Assembly (NCBI GenBank): GCA_947468255.1
Contig: CANIMM010000051.1
Coordinates: 1-13,692, forward strand
DNA: 13,692 nucleotides
DNA from: Chitinophagaceae bacterium
GTDB lineage: Bacteria; Bacteroidota; Bacteroidia; Chitinophagales; Chitinophagaceae
Reading direction: 5' to 3'
Shown one piece after another: positions 1 to 6,725 of this stretch. Positions within the stretch are counted from its first letter, which is position 1, and each line of letters begins with the position of its first letter. The notes beneath the pieces were generated by a model. That model worked only from the letters and a program-made list of their open reading frames with translations, made no database searches and was not told where the DNA came from. The translations under genes were made by a program, and so were the position numbers.

Positions 1-43
1 CCGTCAGGGTTTTCAACCGCTGACGGGGTGGGTGGGGGATGGG
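1..43. repeat. Hairpin overlapping a G-run cluster upstream of dapD
   Basis: Bases 1-7 (CCGTCAG) pair perfectly with 20-26 (CTGACGG). GGTT at 8-11 can extend the stem with AACC at 15-18, leaving G19 bulged. Immediately after, and overlapping the right arm by two bases, are four G-runs at 25-28, 30-32, 34-38 and 41-43, separated by 1, 1 and 2 bases. The stem could be the end of a terminator or intergenic repeat belonging to a gene left of the window. The edge cuts the context, so its role is open. Confidence 0.5.
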
Positions 44-51
44 TAAAATCC

Positions 52-85
52 TTGCCGGCTAAATTTTTATCTTTTTGTATCTTGC
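52..85 (+). promoter_or_regulatory. Weak candidate promoter for dapD
   Basis: TATCTTGC at 78-85 resembles the Bacteroidota -7 element TAnnTTTG with one T missing. An overlapping alternative, TATCTTTT at 68-75, misses only the final G. TTG at 52-54 could serve as the -33 element with a 23-base spacer. Neither is an exact match, so this is a low-confidence call made mainly because a promoter is expected about 40 bases before the dapD start. Confidence 0.25.
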
Positions 86-123
86 GCCCCTGTTATCAAT
101 TAAAATCTAAATAGACAATCACT

Positions 124-954
124 ATGCAATTACAGGAATTAATACAAGCGGCCTGGGGCGACCGGGAATTATTGAAAGACATGAAGTATGCGGACGCTGT
201 AAGGGCGGTCATTGAAGAGGTAGACAAGGGTCGACTTCGCACGGCCTCGCCTGTAGGCATTGCTGCAGATGGAAGCATTGACTGGCAAGTAAATGAATGG
301 GTTAAACAAGGCATATTGATGTATTTTGCTATCCAGCAAATGGAAACAATGGTATTGCCCCCATTTGAGTTTTACGACAAGATGAAATTAAAAAGCGGCT
401 ATGCGGCACTGGGAGTAAGGGCAGTGCCCCATGCGGTGGCTAGGTATGGTGCTTATCTTGCTAAGAATGTGGTATTGATGCCTTCTTATGTAAATATTGG
501 TGCCTATGTGGATGAGGGTACCATGGTGGATACTTGGGCCACAGTAGGAAGTTGCGCCCAGATTGGCAAGGGGGTTCATCTGAGTGGCGGAGTGGGTATT
601 GGCGGTGTGTTGGAACCCCTGCAGGCAAGTCCGGTAATCATAGAGGACGGATGTTTTATTGGCAGCCGTTGTATCGTGGTAGAAGGTGTGCGGGTAGAAA
701 AAGAAGCGGTGTTGGGTGCCAATGTGGTGTTGACACAATCTACTAAGATCATTGATGTAAGTGGTGCCGAGCCGATTGAAATGAAGGGAAGGGTGCCAGC
801 GAGAAGTGTGGTGATTCCAGGTTCTTATACCAAGAAATTCCCTGCCGGCGATTTTGGAGTGGGTTGTGCATTGATCATTGGTCAGCGCAAACCATCTACC
901 GATCTTAAAACAAGTTTGAATGATGCATTGAGGGATTTTAATGTATCGGTGTAA
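124..954 (+). CDS. dapD: 2,3,4,5-tetrahydropyridine-2,6-dicarboxylate N-succinyltransferase (DapD)
   Basis: The product (276 residues, the usual DapD length) transfers succinyl from succinyl-CoA to tetrahydrodipicolinate in the cytoplasm, in the succinylase branch of diaminopimelate and lysine synthesis. An N-terminal helical domain (about 1-100) precedes a left-handed parallel beta-helix of hexapeptide repeats (about 105-235), with the diagnostic stretches YVNIGAYVDEGTMVDTW (122-138), GSCAQIGKGVHLSGGVGIGG (142-161) and CFIGSRCIVVEGV (177-189). Asp136 and Glu187 lie where the family's catalytic acidic residues are expected (inferred from motif context). A C-terminal strand/helix segment with VVIPGSYTKKFP (229-240) closes the protein. 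The ATG at 124 has no clear Shine-Dalgarno sequence, as is common in Bacteroidota. The gene appears monocistronic, with a terminator 18 bases downstream. It is intact and the identification is secure. Confidence 0.96.
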   Translation: MQLQELIQAAWGDRELLKDMKYADAVRAVIEEVDKGRLRTASPVGIAADGSIDWQVNEWVKQGILMYFAIQQMETMVLPPFEFYDKMKLKSGYAALGVRAVPHAVARYGAYLAKNVVLMPSYVNIGAYVDEGTMVDTWATVGSCAQIGKGVHLSGGVGIGGVLEPLQASPVIIEDGCFIGSRCIVVEGVRVEKEAVLGANVVLTQSTKIIDVSGAEPIEMKGRVPARSVVIPGSYTKKFPAGDFGVGCALIIGQRKPSTDLKTSLNDALRDFNVSV

Positions 955-971
955 TAATTAATTGATAGTTG

Positions 972-1009
972 GAAGCCTCCTTTAAAAAAAAAGGGGGCTT
1001 CTTTAATTT
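972..1009 (+). terminator. Intrinsic terminator after dapD
   Basis: GAAGCCTCCTTT at 972-983 pairs with AAAGGGGGCTTC at 990-1001, giving 12 pairs including one G-T, around an A-only loop (984-989). A moderately T-rich tail follows. It lies between dapD and the transporter gene, so the two are probably transcribed separately. Confidence 0.75.
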
Positions 1010-1048
1010 ACAGAAAAATGGCGATAGTAAATCAAGGGTAATACAACG

Positions 1049-1978
1049 ATGCAATTTAAAAATAGTAAAACGGCAGTACCGTTAGCCGGATTTGTCATTG
1101 CTTTTGCAGGGTCCATCTTGTTTTCTACCAAGGCGGTTATTGTGAAAATGGCATTTGAACAAACGCATACCGATGCATTGACGCTGCTTACGCTTCGGAT
1201 GGTTTTTTCGCTTCCTTTTTTTATTGGTGCAGCAATATGGGTGGCTAATAAAAAGGGTAATCCATCACTTTCCACTCGTCATTGGCTGAGTATTATTGCG
1301 CTGGGCTTATTTGGATATTATATTAGCAGCCTCTTTGATTTTATTGGATTACAGTATGTGAGTGCAGGTTTTGAGCGGCTGATACTTTTTATATATCCTA
1401 GTTTGGTGGTGTTGATTAACGCGGCGATTTTTAGGCAAAAAATTACTAGGGTCCAAAAAATGGCGTTGGCGCTAACCTACCTTGGAATAGGCATCGCTTA
1501 TTGGGGGGAGCTTACTATTGACAACAGTCATCCTCATTTTTTATTAGGCTGTATCCTGATATTTATCTGTGCCTTTACTTATTCTATTTATCTAGTAGGT
1601 AGTGGTAAACTGATACCGTTGTTAGGGGCCACCAAGTTTACAACCTATGCGATGCTAGCGGCTACCGCAGGGATAGTTGTTCATTTTTTAATTGCCAATA
1701 ATTACAATAATATTCCTGCAGGCGATTCGTTTTGGCAGTATGGATTTTTATTGGCCATTGTAGCCACTGTTATTCCGGTGTTTTTGATTGCCCATTCGAT
1801 GAAGCGGATCGGCTCTAATAATGTGGCGATTGTATCAAGCATTGGTCCGGTGAGTACGATTTTGCAGGCACATTTTTTGTTGGGAGAGCGTATTATTACG
1901 GAGCAGGTGATTGGCACTGCGATGGTGATTGCAGGTGTTTTGTTGACTGGATGGAAGGGGAGGTCACTAGAAATATAG
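1049..1978 (+). CDS. EamA-family (DMT superfamily) inner-membrane transporter
   Basis: This 309-residue, strongly hydrophobic protein has the size and layout of a drug/metabolite transporter: ten predicted membrane helices formed by two five-helix EamA repeats (about 12-150 and 158-302). The first repeat opens with GFVIAFAGSILFSTKAVIVK and contains the typical LRMVFSLPFF segment. The second contains the family-like IGSNNVAIVSSIGPVSTI followed by LLGERI, which matches the conserved end region of EamA proteins (P-x-x-x-x-L-x-x-x-x-L-G-E). Members export or import small metabolites such as amino acids or nucleosides; the substrate cannot be read here. AAGGG at 1034-1038 gives a modest ribosome site before ATG 1049. 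A seven-codon ATG frame (1018-1041) ends just upstream of the start. The stop lies 12 bases before the tRNA promoter. Confidence 0.9.
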   Translation: MQFKNSKTAVPLAGFVIAFAGSILFSTKAVIVKMAFEQTHTDALTLLTLRMVFSLPFFIGAAIWVANKKGNPSLSTRHWLSIIALGLFGYYISSLFDFIGLQYVSAGFERLILFIYPSLVVLINAAIFRQKITRVQKMALALTYLGIGIAYWGELTIDNSHPHFLLGCILIFICAFTYSIYLVGSGKLIPLLGATKFTTYAMLAATAGIVVHFLIANNYNNIPAGDSFWQYGFLLAIVATVIPVFLIAHSMKRIGSNNVAIVSSIGPVSTILQAHFLLGERIITEQVIGTAMVIAGVLLTGWKGRSLEI

Positions 1979-1990
1979 TTGGCAACCGGT

Positions 1991-2023
1991 TTTGGGCGAA
2001 TCGATTTTAGTTATTTATATTTG
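1991..2023 (+). promoter_or_regulatory. Bacteroidota-type promoter for tRNA-Leu
   Basis: TTTG at 1991-1994 and TATATTTG at 2016-2023 match the -33 and -7 consensus elements (TTTG / TAnnTTTG) exactly, with a 21-base spacer. Transcription would begin near 2030, about ten bases before the mature tRNA. The promoter starts just downstream of the transporter stop codon. Confidence 0.8.
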
Positions 2024-2040
2024 CAGCCCTTGTTGCAATT

Positions 2041-2124
2041 GCCCAGGTGGCGAAATTGGTAGACGCACTGCCTTCAGGTGGCAGCGTTCGCAAGGATGTG
2101 CTGGTTCGAATCCAGTCCTGGGCA
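2041..2124 (+). tRNA. tRNA-Leu (anticodon CAG)
   Basis: The acceptor stem is GCCCAGG (2041-2047) with CCTGGGC (2117-2123), seven perfect pairs, and A2124 is the discriminator. The anticodon stem is CTGCC (2068-2072) with GGCAG (2080-2084), and the loop TTCAGGT holds anticodon CAG at 2075-2077, reading CTG. A long variable arm (2085-2099) with a short stem marks a class II tRNA, as expected for leucine. The T arm is GCTGG/CCAGT around TTCGAAT (2100-2116). The genomic 3' end reads CCC rather than CCA, so CCA must be added after transcription. Confidence 0.97.
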
Positions 2125-2148
2125 CCCATATTGTTTTATAGAAACAAC

Positions 2149-2185
2149 AAAAAAAATGCCTCCAAGCTTGGAGGCATTTTTTTTT
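2149..2185. terminator. Bidirectional intrinsic terminator (36-nt perfect palindrome)
   Basis: Bases 2149-2184 form a perfect palindrome: eight A, then TGCCTCCAAGCTTGGAGGCA, then eight T (nine in all, to 2185). Because the stem is flanked by A-run and T-run, it can stop transcription from the tRNA on the plus strand and from the DUF3500 gene on the minus strand. Confidence 0.93.
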
Positions 2186-2226
2186 CCGAGATGACATCTC
2201 CCCAAAAAAGATGTCATCTCGGAAAA
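2182..2226. repeat. Perfect 18-bp inverted repeat between the terminator and the DUF3500 gene
   Basis: The left arm TTTTCCGAGATGACATCT (2182-2199) and right arm AGATGTCATCTCGGAAAA (2209-2226) are exact reverse complements around a nine-base spacer. Its left end shares the T-run of the tRNA terminator. Each arm contains the near-palindrome AGATGnCATCT. On the minus strand the stem ends in a long A-run rather than T-run, so it is not a classical terminator for the DUF3500 transcript on its own. Its right end stops seven bases before that gene's stop codon. Confidence 0.85.
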
Positions 2227-2233
2227 GAATTGG

Positions 2234-3262
2234 TTACCGAGTAGCGGCGTGATCATTTCTATAATGTTCCAATAATTCATCGCCACCAAAATCATGTTTT
2301 AAATCACGAAGTACAGAGTGGATATGATTGGAATTGTTTTGTGTATTGTCGTATTCAATTAAAATGGTTGGTCCCTGAATTCGGTAATAGGCACCATTGC
2401 CATTTCCCATTTCAGGTGTTGTTTTTCCAGCCCATGCAAACCAAAGCTTGTCAAGACCGGCCTGTTGAATTTCTTTCAACATCTTTTCTGCAAATAAGGT
2501 AGTAAAGCGATGAACGTATGCACTAACTAATTGTAAAAAGAGTGCTTGTTGACTCTTATTTAATTCGCTGTATTTTATACCTGCTGGATCTCCCAACATC
2601 GCATTCCTTTTATCAAAACTAAGGATGTCTTTGTATGCCACGGTATCAATGATTGTTTTTTGTACTTGTGCTTTGGAGAGTGCATTCAATAAAGCAAAGC
2701 CCCTATCTGTTTCATCTTTCAAAACCTGGGTGCCTGTTTTGGAGCCACTGAGTACAATGGCTGGATTGGTACCCAAAAAGGCAGGCGTTCCGGAGCTAAG
2801 CTTTTTTTTGTCAACAGAAAAATTAAAGGAAATATGATGTCCTTCAAAACGCCATCCCCAAATGGTTTTGGCAGAAGGGATACCAAAAATAGAAATATGG
2901 TAATTGCCTGGAACACGGAAATGATCATCTGGCTTTCTTTTTTCCAATTCAATCAAAACATTTTCCAGTTGCATGATTTCCTTGGTTTTGTTATAAGCAG
3001 CATCACTCAAACAGGTTTTTAATAAATCAAAGGCGGCTGCTTTTTGTTCGGCATTCATTTCATTAAATGTAATCCCCTTTCTTTCAAATGGTACAAAATG
3101 ATAGTTGTACCGCTCCTCCCCATCAAAAGGAAAAAGCGTGTTTAATTTTTGTGAATCATTGAGCATGCCAATAAAAAGATTGGCCTTTTCTACTGTGCCC
3201 TGACTTTTAATATTTCCGGTAAAGAAAAAAAGAAGGGTGGCTAAAAAAATAATAGGTCGCAT
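2234..3262 (-). CDS. Secreted DUF3500-family protein, function unknown
   Basis: The 342-residue product starts with a Sec-type signal peptide (RPIIFLATLLFFF core, probable cleavage after about residue 20, ...NIKS-QGT), so it should act in the periplasm or outside the cell. The body matches DUF3500, whose biochemical role I do not know. Visible signatures are WGWRFEGHHISFNF (135-148) and, in the C-terminal part, YYRIQGPTILIEYDNTQ (292-308) followed by NHIHSVLRDLKHDFGGDELL (312-331). This conserved block rich in His, Asp and Arg suggests a ligand- or metal-binding pocket (inference). Residues about 23-110 are helical and resemble the family's N-terminal part. The start ATG is fixed by the signal peptide. 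The gene is transcribed away from the haem-protein cluster and shares its upstream gap. The terminator at 2149-2185 lies downstream. Confidence 0.85.
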   Translation of the reverse strand: MRPIIFLATLLFFFTGNIKSQGTVEKANLFIGMLNDSQKLNTLFPFDGEERYNYHFVPFERKGITFNEMNAEQKAAAFDLLKTCLSDAAYNKTKEIMQLENVLIELEKRKPDDHFRVPGNYHISIFGIPSAKTIWGWRFEGHHISFNFSVDKKKLSSGTPAFLGTNPAIVLSGSKTGTQVLKDETDRGFALLNALSKAQVQKTIIDTVAYKDILSFDKRNAMLGDPAGIKYSELNKSQQALFLQLVSAYVHRFTTLFAEKMLKEIQQAGLDKLWFAWAGKTTPEMGNGNGAYYRIQGPTILIEYDNTQNNSNHIHSVLRDLKHDFGGDELLEHYRNDHAATR

Positions 3263-3619
3263 AATTAATATTCAGTTTAAATTGAAATATGAATGTAGAC
3301 AATAATTATAAACAATTGGGTTAAATGAAGAAATAGCATAAAAATTAGGCGGGTGTAAGTAAATGGAAAACATAGTTTTAAAAACTGGTTTTTAAAAGAC
3401 AGCAAAATAAAAACTGCTGCTAATTTTTTTATTTGAATGTTAAAGCTTATTTTTCGACATTAAAGGTTATCACAGCTTGAAAAGCAATTAATCATTTCTG
3501 GAACTGCGAAAGGGGTTATCCCTTAACGTTCTAGCCATAAAAAGGTAGTAATTAATTATGCTCAATCTAATAAGAAGAAGCTGTTCAATCGTTTTTTTAA
3601 TAAAATATACTAAGCTATC
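3263..3619. other. AT-rich divergent intergenic region (357 bases)
   Basis: This gap separates the divergent DUF3500 gene and the first haem-protein gene. I find no exact TAnnTTTG element on either strand. It holds the 31-base block at 3424-3454 that recurs before the second paralogue, and a small hairpin, AAGGG (3510-3514) with CCCTT (3520-3524), 96 bases before the ATG. Short frames here lack coding character. Promoters for both flanking genes must lie here, but I cannot place them with confidence. Confidence 0.6.
3424..3454 (+). repeat. Conserved upstream block, copy 1
   Basis: This 31-base stretch aligns without gaps to 6516-6546, with four mismatches. Both contain TTTTTTATTTGA, then TAAAGCTTA, then TTTTC. 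The copies lie 196 and 210 bases before the starts of the two paralogous genes and are much more alike than the rest of the two leaders. It may be a shared operator or promoter (TTTATTTG is one base off TAnnTTTG). Confidence 0.6.
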
Positions 3620-6304
3620 ATGAAGAAAAAAAATCACTCCACTAGGTTATTGTTTTCACTTTTATTGTTGCTGTCAGTGGGCATTTCCTGTTCAAGCAAG
3701 AAGGAATCAGCATCAACCGATTCGAAGGATCCCAAAATTACCAATCTTAAATTACCCGAAGGTTTTCATGCAGACCATCTTTATGGACCTTCTGAAAGCG
3801 GTGATGGATCTTGGGTGTCCATGACCTTTGATGGCAAGGGGCGTATTATTGCCTCTGATCAATATGGAACGCTTTACAGATTAAAGGTTCCAGCCATTGG
3901 AGATACTAGCAAAACCACCATTGAAAAAATTAATATTTATGATAATCCAGCAGCGGCGGATACAGCCAATCACAGGGTAAGTATCGGCTATGCGCATGGT
4001 TTATTATGGGCTTTCAATAGTCTTTATGTGATGATTAATAATGAGGGTGACACTTCTTTCAAAAAAGAAAGTGGTTTATATAGGTTGCAAGATACCAATG
4101 GAGACGACCAGTTTGATAAAGTAACCCTGCTCAAGGCCCTTGAGGGAGGAGGAGAGCATGGACCGCATAGCGTGGTATTATCGCCCGACAAACAATCGAT
4201 GTATGTTATTGCAGGCAATTTTACCAAAATACCCAAAATGAATGCTTACCGCAATATTCCAGATGGCAAAATGGACAATCTTTTTCCATTGATTAAGGAT
4301 CCTAACGGTCACGATAACACGGTCAATTGGCAGGGTGGCTGGATAGCGCATGTAGATTCTACCGGCACCAATTGGGAATTGATTGCTTCGGGATTCCGCA
4401 ACCCTTTCGATATGGCATTCAATGATCAGGGCGACCTATTTACTTACGACTCTGATATGGAGTGGGATTTTGGAACCCCTTGGTACCGTCCTACTAGAAT
4501 ATGCCATGTAACCAGTGGTGGTGAATTTGGCTGGCGCCCAGGTACCGATAAATGGTCACCCGCTTATCCAGATAATTTACCTCCGGTGATCAATGTTGGA
4601 CAGGGCTCACCTACCAATATGTTTAGCGGTATCAATGCACGTTTTCCAGAAAAATACCGTCGTTCTTTATTTGCTTTTGATTGGAGCTTCGGAATCATTT
4701 ATGCCATACATAACGAAGTGGATGGAGCTTCCTATAAAACTACCGGCGAAGAATTTATTTCAGGTTCTCCATTACCGTTAACCGATGGTTTGATAGGACC
4801 TGATGGCGCTTTGTATTTTTTAACAGGCGGCCGTAGGTTGGAGTCTGATCTTTATAGAGTGTATTATGGCGACAATACCGGCAACAATGAAAAATTGGCG
4901 GTAGCAGCATTAACCGATGCACAAAAAACTAGACGCAAATTAGAAACCTTTCACGGCGCAGCTATAGCTGGTGCAGTTGATTTTGCTTGGCCTTATTTAA
5001 AAGACAGTGATCGTTTTATTAGATATGCTGCAAGAATTGCCATCGAGGCGCAGCCGCTCAATCAATGGCAGGATAAAACAATCAATGAAAAGGATCCCGT
5101 TATCCTTACACAAGCCGCTATAGCAATGGCGCGCAGAGGAAATCCGGCTTCCAAAAGCCAGTTGTTGAAATCTTTGACTGGAGTAGATTTTGTGAAACTT
5201 GCTGAATCGCAACAATTAGATCTGCTTCGCGCTTTTGAATTGGTTTTTGCTAGAATGGGAAAGCCTGACGCTGCTCAAAAAATAGCTGTTGCTACCTATT
5301 TAGGACCGCAATTTCCGGCTAAATCAAATAGCTTGAATCGTGAGCTGAGTAAACTATTGGTTTACATAGATGCACCTCAGGCAGTAGAAAAAACAATGGC
5401 TTTATTGGCAACCGCCAAAGATGAACCCGCTGCACAAAAATCTATTTCTGAATCTGCCGACCTGATTATGCGTAATCCCCAATACGGAATGGATATTGCT
5501 GGGATGCTGGCAAAAATTCCTCCGTTTCAGCAAACCTGGTATGCCAATGTATTGAGCCAGGCAAAAAATGGTTGGACGCCTGAATTGCAAGAAAAATATT
5601 TCCAGTGGTTTTATAAGGCCTTCAGTTATAAAGGTGGGTATAGTTTTGTTGGCTTCATCAATACTGCCCGTAAAAATGCTTTGGCAAATGTTCCCAAAGA
5701 AAAATTTGCTTATTTTAATACAATCTCAGGCGATTCCATTGTCAACTTTTCTAGATCAGGTTTGGATATAGGTGCGGCAAGGCCAAAGGGGCCTGGAAGA
5801 GATTGGGAGTTGAAAGATGCGCTGGCAGTAGTGGATAGTGGATCGGGTACGCGCAACTTTGAACAAGGTAAAGCCATGTTTGCAGCTTCCTTATGTTTGA
5901 CTTGTCACCAAATAAAAGGAGAAGGTGGAGTAGCCGGCCCCGACCTAAGTCAATTGGGCACCCGCTTTTCGACCAAGGATATGCTGGAGTCAATAATTGA
6001 ACCTAGCAAAACCATTTCCGATCAGTTTGGAGCTACTGTGTTTTATTTGAAAGAGGGAGGTTCCGTTGTTGGTAGGTTGATTCGCCAAGATGATAATAAA
6101 TATTACATTTCCCAGAATCCATTTGCTACCCAAACTATTCGGGAATTAGATAAAAAGCAGGTAACGCGGACGAGGGTTTCTGAAATTTCGCCGATGCTTG
6201 GGGGTATGATCAATAATTTGAATAGCGAAGAGCTAAAAGACTTAATCGCTTATTTAAAATCGGGCGGAAATAAAGATCATACAGTGTATACCGGAAAAAA
6301 ATAA
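3620..6304 (+). CDS. PVC-type haem-binding propeller protein, paralogue 1 (putative lipoprotein)
   Basis: This is an 894-residue envelope protein. A signal peptide ends at Cys24 (LLLLLSVGISC); it is a plausible lipobox, though Gly at -3 is unusual. Residues about 40-425 resemble the glucose/sorbosone dehydrogenase-type beta-propeller. It has an EF-hand-like loop DTNGDDQFD (158-166), the His-containing EHGPHSVVLSPD (179-190) and GFRNPFDMAF (258-267). In soluble PQQ sugar dehydrogenases a His and an Arg in comparable motifs bind substrate and cofactor, so His180/His183 and Arg260 are candidates (inference). A helical repeat region (about 435-700) follows. Then comes a C-terminal cytochrome-c-like domain of the Pirellula/Verrucomicrobium type, with CLTCH at 759-763 and Met859 or Met863 as possible distal ligand. 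Likely role: periplasmic oxidation, with electrons passed to c haem; substrate unknown. The gene is intact and followed by a strong terminator. Confidence 0.88.
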   Translation: MKKKNHSTRLLFSLLLLLSVGISCSSKKESASTDSKDPKITNLKLPEGFHADHLYGPSESGDGSWVSMTFDGKGRIIASDQYGTLYRLKVPAIGDTSKTTIEKINIYDNPAAADTANHRVSIGYAHGLLWAFNSLYVMINNEGDTSFKKESGLYRLQDTNGDDQFDKVTLLKALEGGGEHGPHSVVLSPDKQSMYVIAGNFTKIPKMNAYRNIPDGKMDNLFPLIKDPNGHDNTVNWQGGWIAHVDSTGTNWELIASGFRNPFDMAFNDQGDLFTYDSDMEWDFGTPWYRPTRICHVTSGGEFGWRPGTDKWSPAYPDNLPPVINVGQGSPTNMFSGINARFPEKYRRSLFAFDWSFGIIYAIHNEVDGASYKTTGEEFISGSPLPLTDGLIGPDGALYFLTGGRRLESDLYRVYYGDNTGNNEKLAVAALTDAQKTRRKLETFHGAAIAGAVDFAWPYLKDSDRFIRYAARIAIEAQPLNQWQDKTINEKDPVILTQAAIAMARRGNPASKSQLLKSLTGVDFVKLAESQQLDLLRAFELVFARMGKPDAAQKIAVATYLGPQFPAKSNSLNRELSKLLVYIDAPQAVEKTMALLATAKDEPAAQKSISESADLIMRNPQYGMDIAGMLAKIPPFQQTWYANVLSQAKNGWTPELQEKYFQWFYKAFSYKGGYSFVGFINTARKNALANVPKEKFAYFNTISGDSIVNFSRSGLDIGAARPKGPGRDWELKDALAVVDSGSGTRNFEQGKAMFAASLCLTCHQIKGEGGVAGPDLSQLGTRFSTKDMLESIIEPSKTISDQFGATVFYLKEGGSVVGRLIRQDDNKYYISQNPFATQTIRELDKKQVTRTRVSEISPMLGGMINNLNSEELKDLIAYLKSGGNKDHTVYTGKK

Positions 6305-6340
6305 GCTGAGAAGCTAATTTTATACCAAAACTTGTTATTC

Positions 6341-6377
6341 CAACAGGGAGCGTGCTAGCACGCTCCCTGTTGTTTTT
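6341..6377 (+). terminator. Strong intrinsic terminator after paralogue 1
   Basis: Bases 6341-6372 form a perfect 32-base palindrome (arms of 16, CAACAGGGAGCGTGCT and its complement), followed by five T. It lies 37 bases after the stop codon and should separate transcription of the two paralogues. Confidence 0.92.
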
Positions 6378-6413
6378 AGAACCGAAATCAGAAAAAGAGG
6401 ATACTGACTACTT

Positions 6414-6446
6414 TTTGATTTAGGCGGATCAAATAATTTAATTTTG
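6414..6446 (+). promoter_or_regulatory. Bacteroidota-type promoter for paralogue 2
   Basis: TTTG at 6414-6417 and TAATTTTG at 6439-6446 match the -33 and -7 elements exactly, with a 21-base spacer identical to that of the tRNA-Leu promoter. It lies after the terminator of paralogue 1. Transcription from about 6453 would give paralogue 2 a leader of roughly 270 bases. Confidence 0.65.
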
Positions 6447-6487
6447 CAATATCTCCAGCAGGAACATGCTAATTAGGAGCCAACAAA

Positions 6488-6535
6488 ATGAAAAATGGAA
6501 TAAATCGGGTTCATATTTTTTTATTTGATTCATAA
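6488..6535 (+). CDS. Possible 15-codon leader ORF before paralogue 2
   Basis: ATG at 6488 opens a frame of 15 codons (MKNGINRVHIFLFDS), closed by TAA at 6533-6535. AGGAG at 6475-6479 lies eight bases before the ATG, a better ribosome site than those of the large genes here. The frame lies inside the predicted leader and its end overlaps the conserved block at 6516-6546. No corresponding peptide frame is present before paralogue 1. It may be a leader peptide or a chance frame. Confidence 0.25.
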   Translation: MKNGINRVHIFLFDS

Positions 6536-6546
6536 AGCTTAGTTTT
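6516..6546 (+). repeat. Conserved upstream block, copy 2
   Basis: This is the second copy of the 31-base block at 3424-3454 (27 of 31 positions equal). It lies downstream of the predicted paralogue 2 promoter, inside the transcribed leader. If that promoter is right, the block may act as an RNA element or a downstream operator, or it may be a second promoter. Confidence 0.6.
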
Positions 6547-6641
6547 CAATTTCTAAAATCACTTTTATAAGGATTGTGAATGACTGTTTTTCTTTTACAA
6601 GTGATGGAGAGCCGATTGTTTAAAAAATCACACTCAATTCC

Positions 6642-6666
6642 ACCCCTTTTAATAGGGTTTTTTTTT
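6642..6666 (+). terminator. Attenuator-like hairpin in the paralogue 2 leader
   Basis: ACCC (6642-6645) pairs with GGGT (6655-6658) around a nine-base loop, and the stem runs directly into nine T (6658-6666). The stem is only four pairs, so as a terminator it would be weak. Its position between promoter and start codon (6726) is what suggests attenuation. Confidence 0.3.
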
Positions 6667-6725
6667 CACTAATGAGTAGGTTTAATTGGGTAACCATTGT
6701 CTTAATCATTAAAATTTAAATTGCT

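Noticed and set aside
2149..2226. CRISPR array or transposon end at the double palindrome
   Set aside because: The two structures differ in sequence, there is no repeat-spacer series, no transposase and no target-site duplication.
2047..2295. Overlapping frames on both strands across the tRNA-Leu and its terminator
   Set aside because: They translate the tRNA and the palindromes, have no ribosome sites or family resemblance, and are explained fully by the tRNA and repeats.
3363..3395. Ten-codon ATG frame (MENIVLKTGF) upstream of paralogue 1 as a leader peptide
   Set aside because: It has no Shine-Dalgarno sequence, no placed promoter, and no similarity to the small frame upstream of paralogue 2.
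3424..3456. Shared upstream block read as a standard -33/-7 promoter
   Set aside because: TTTG and TATTTTTC are only 12 bases apart and the -7 ends in C; the other two promoters called here have 21-base spacers and exact elements.
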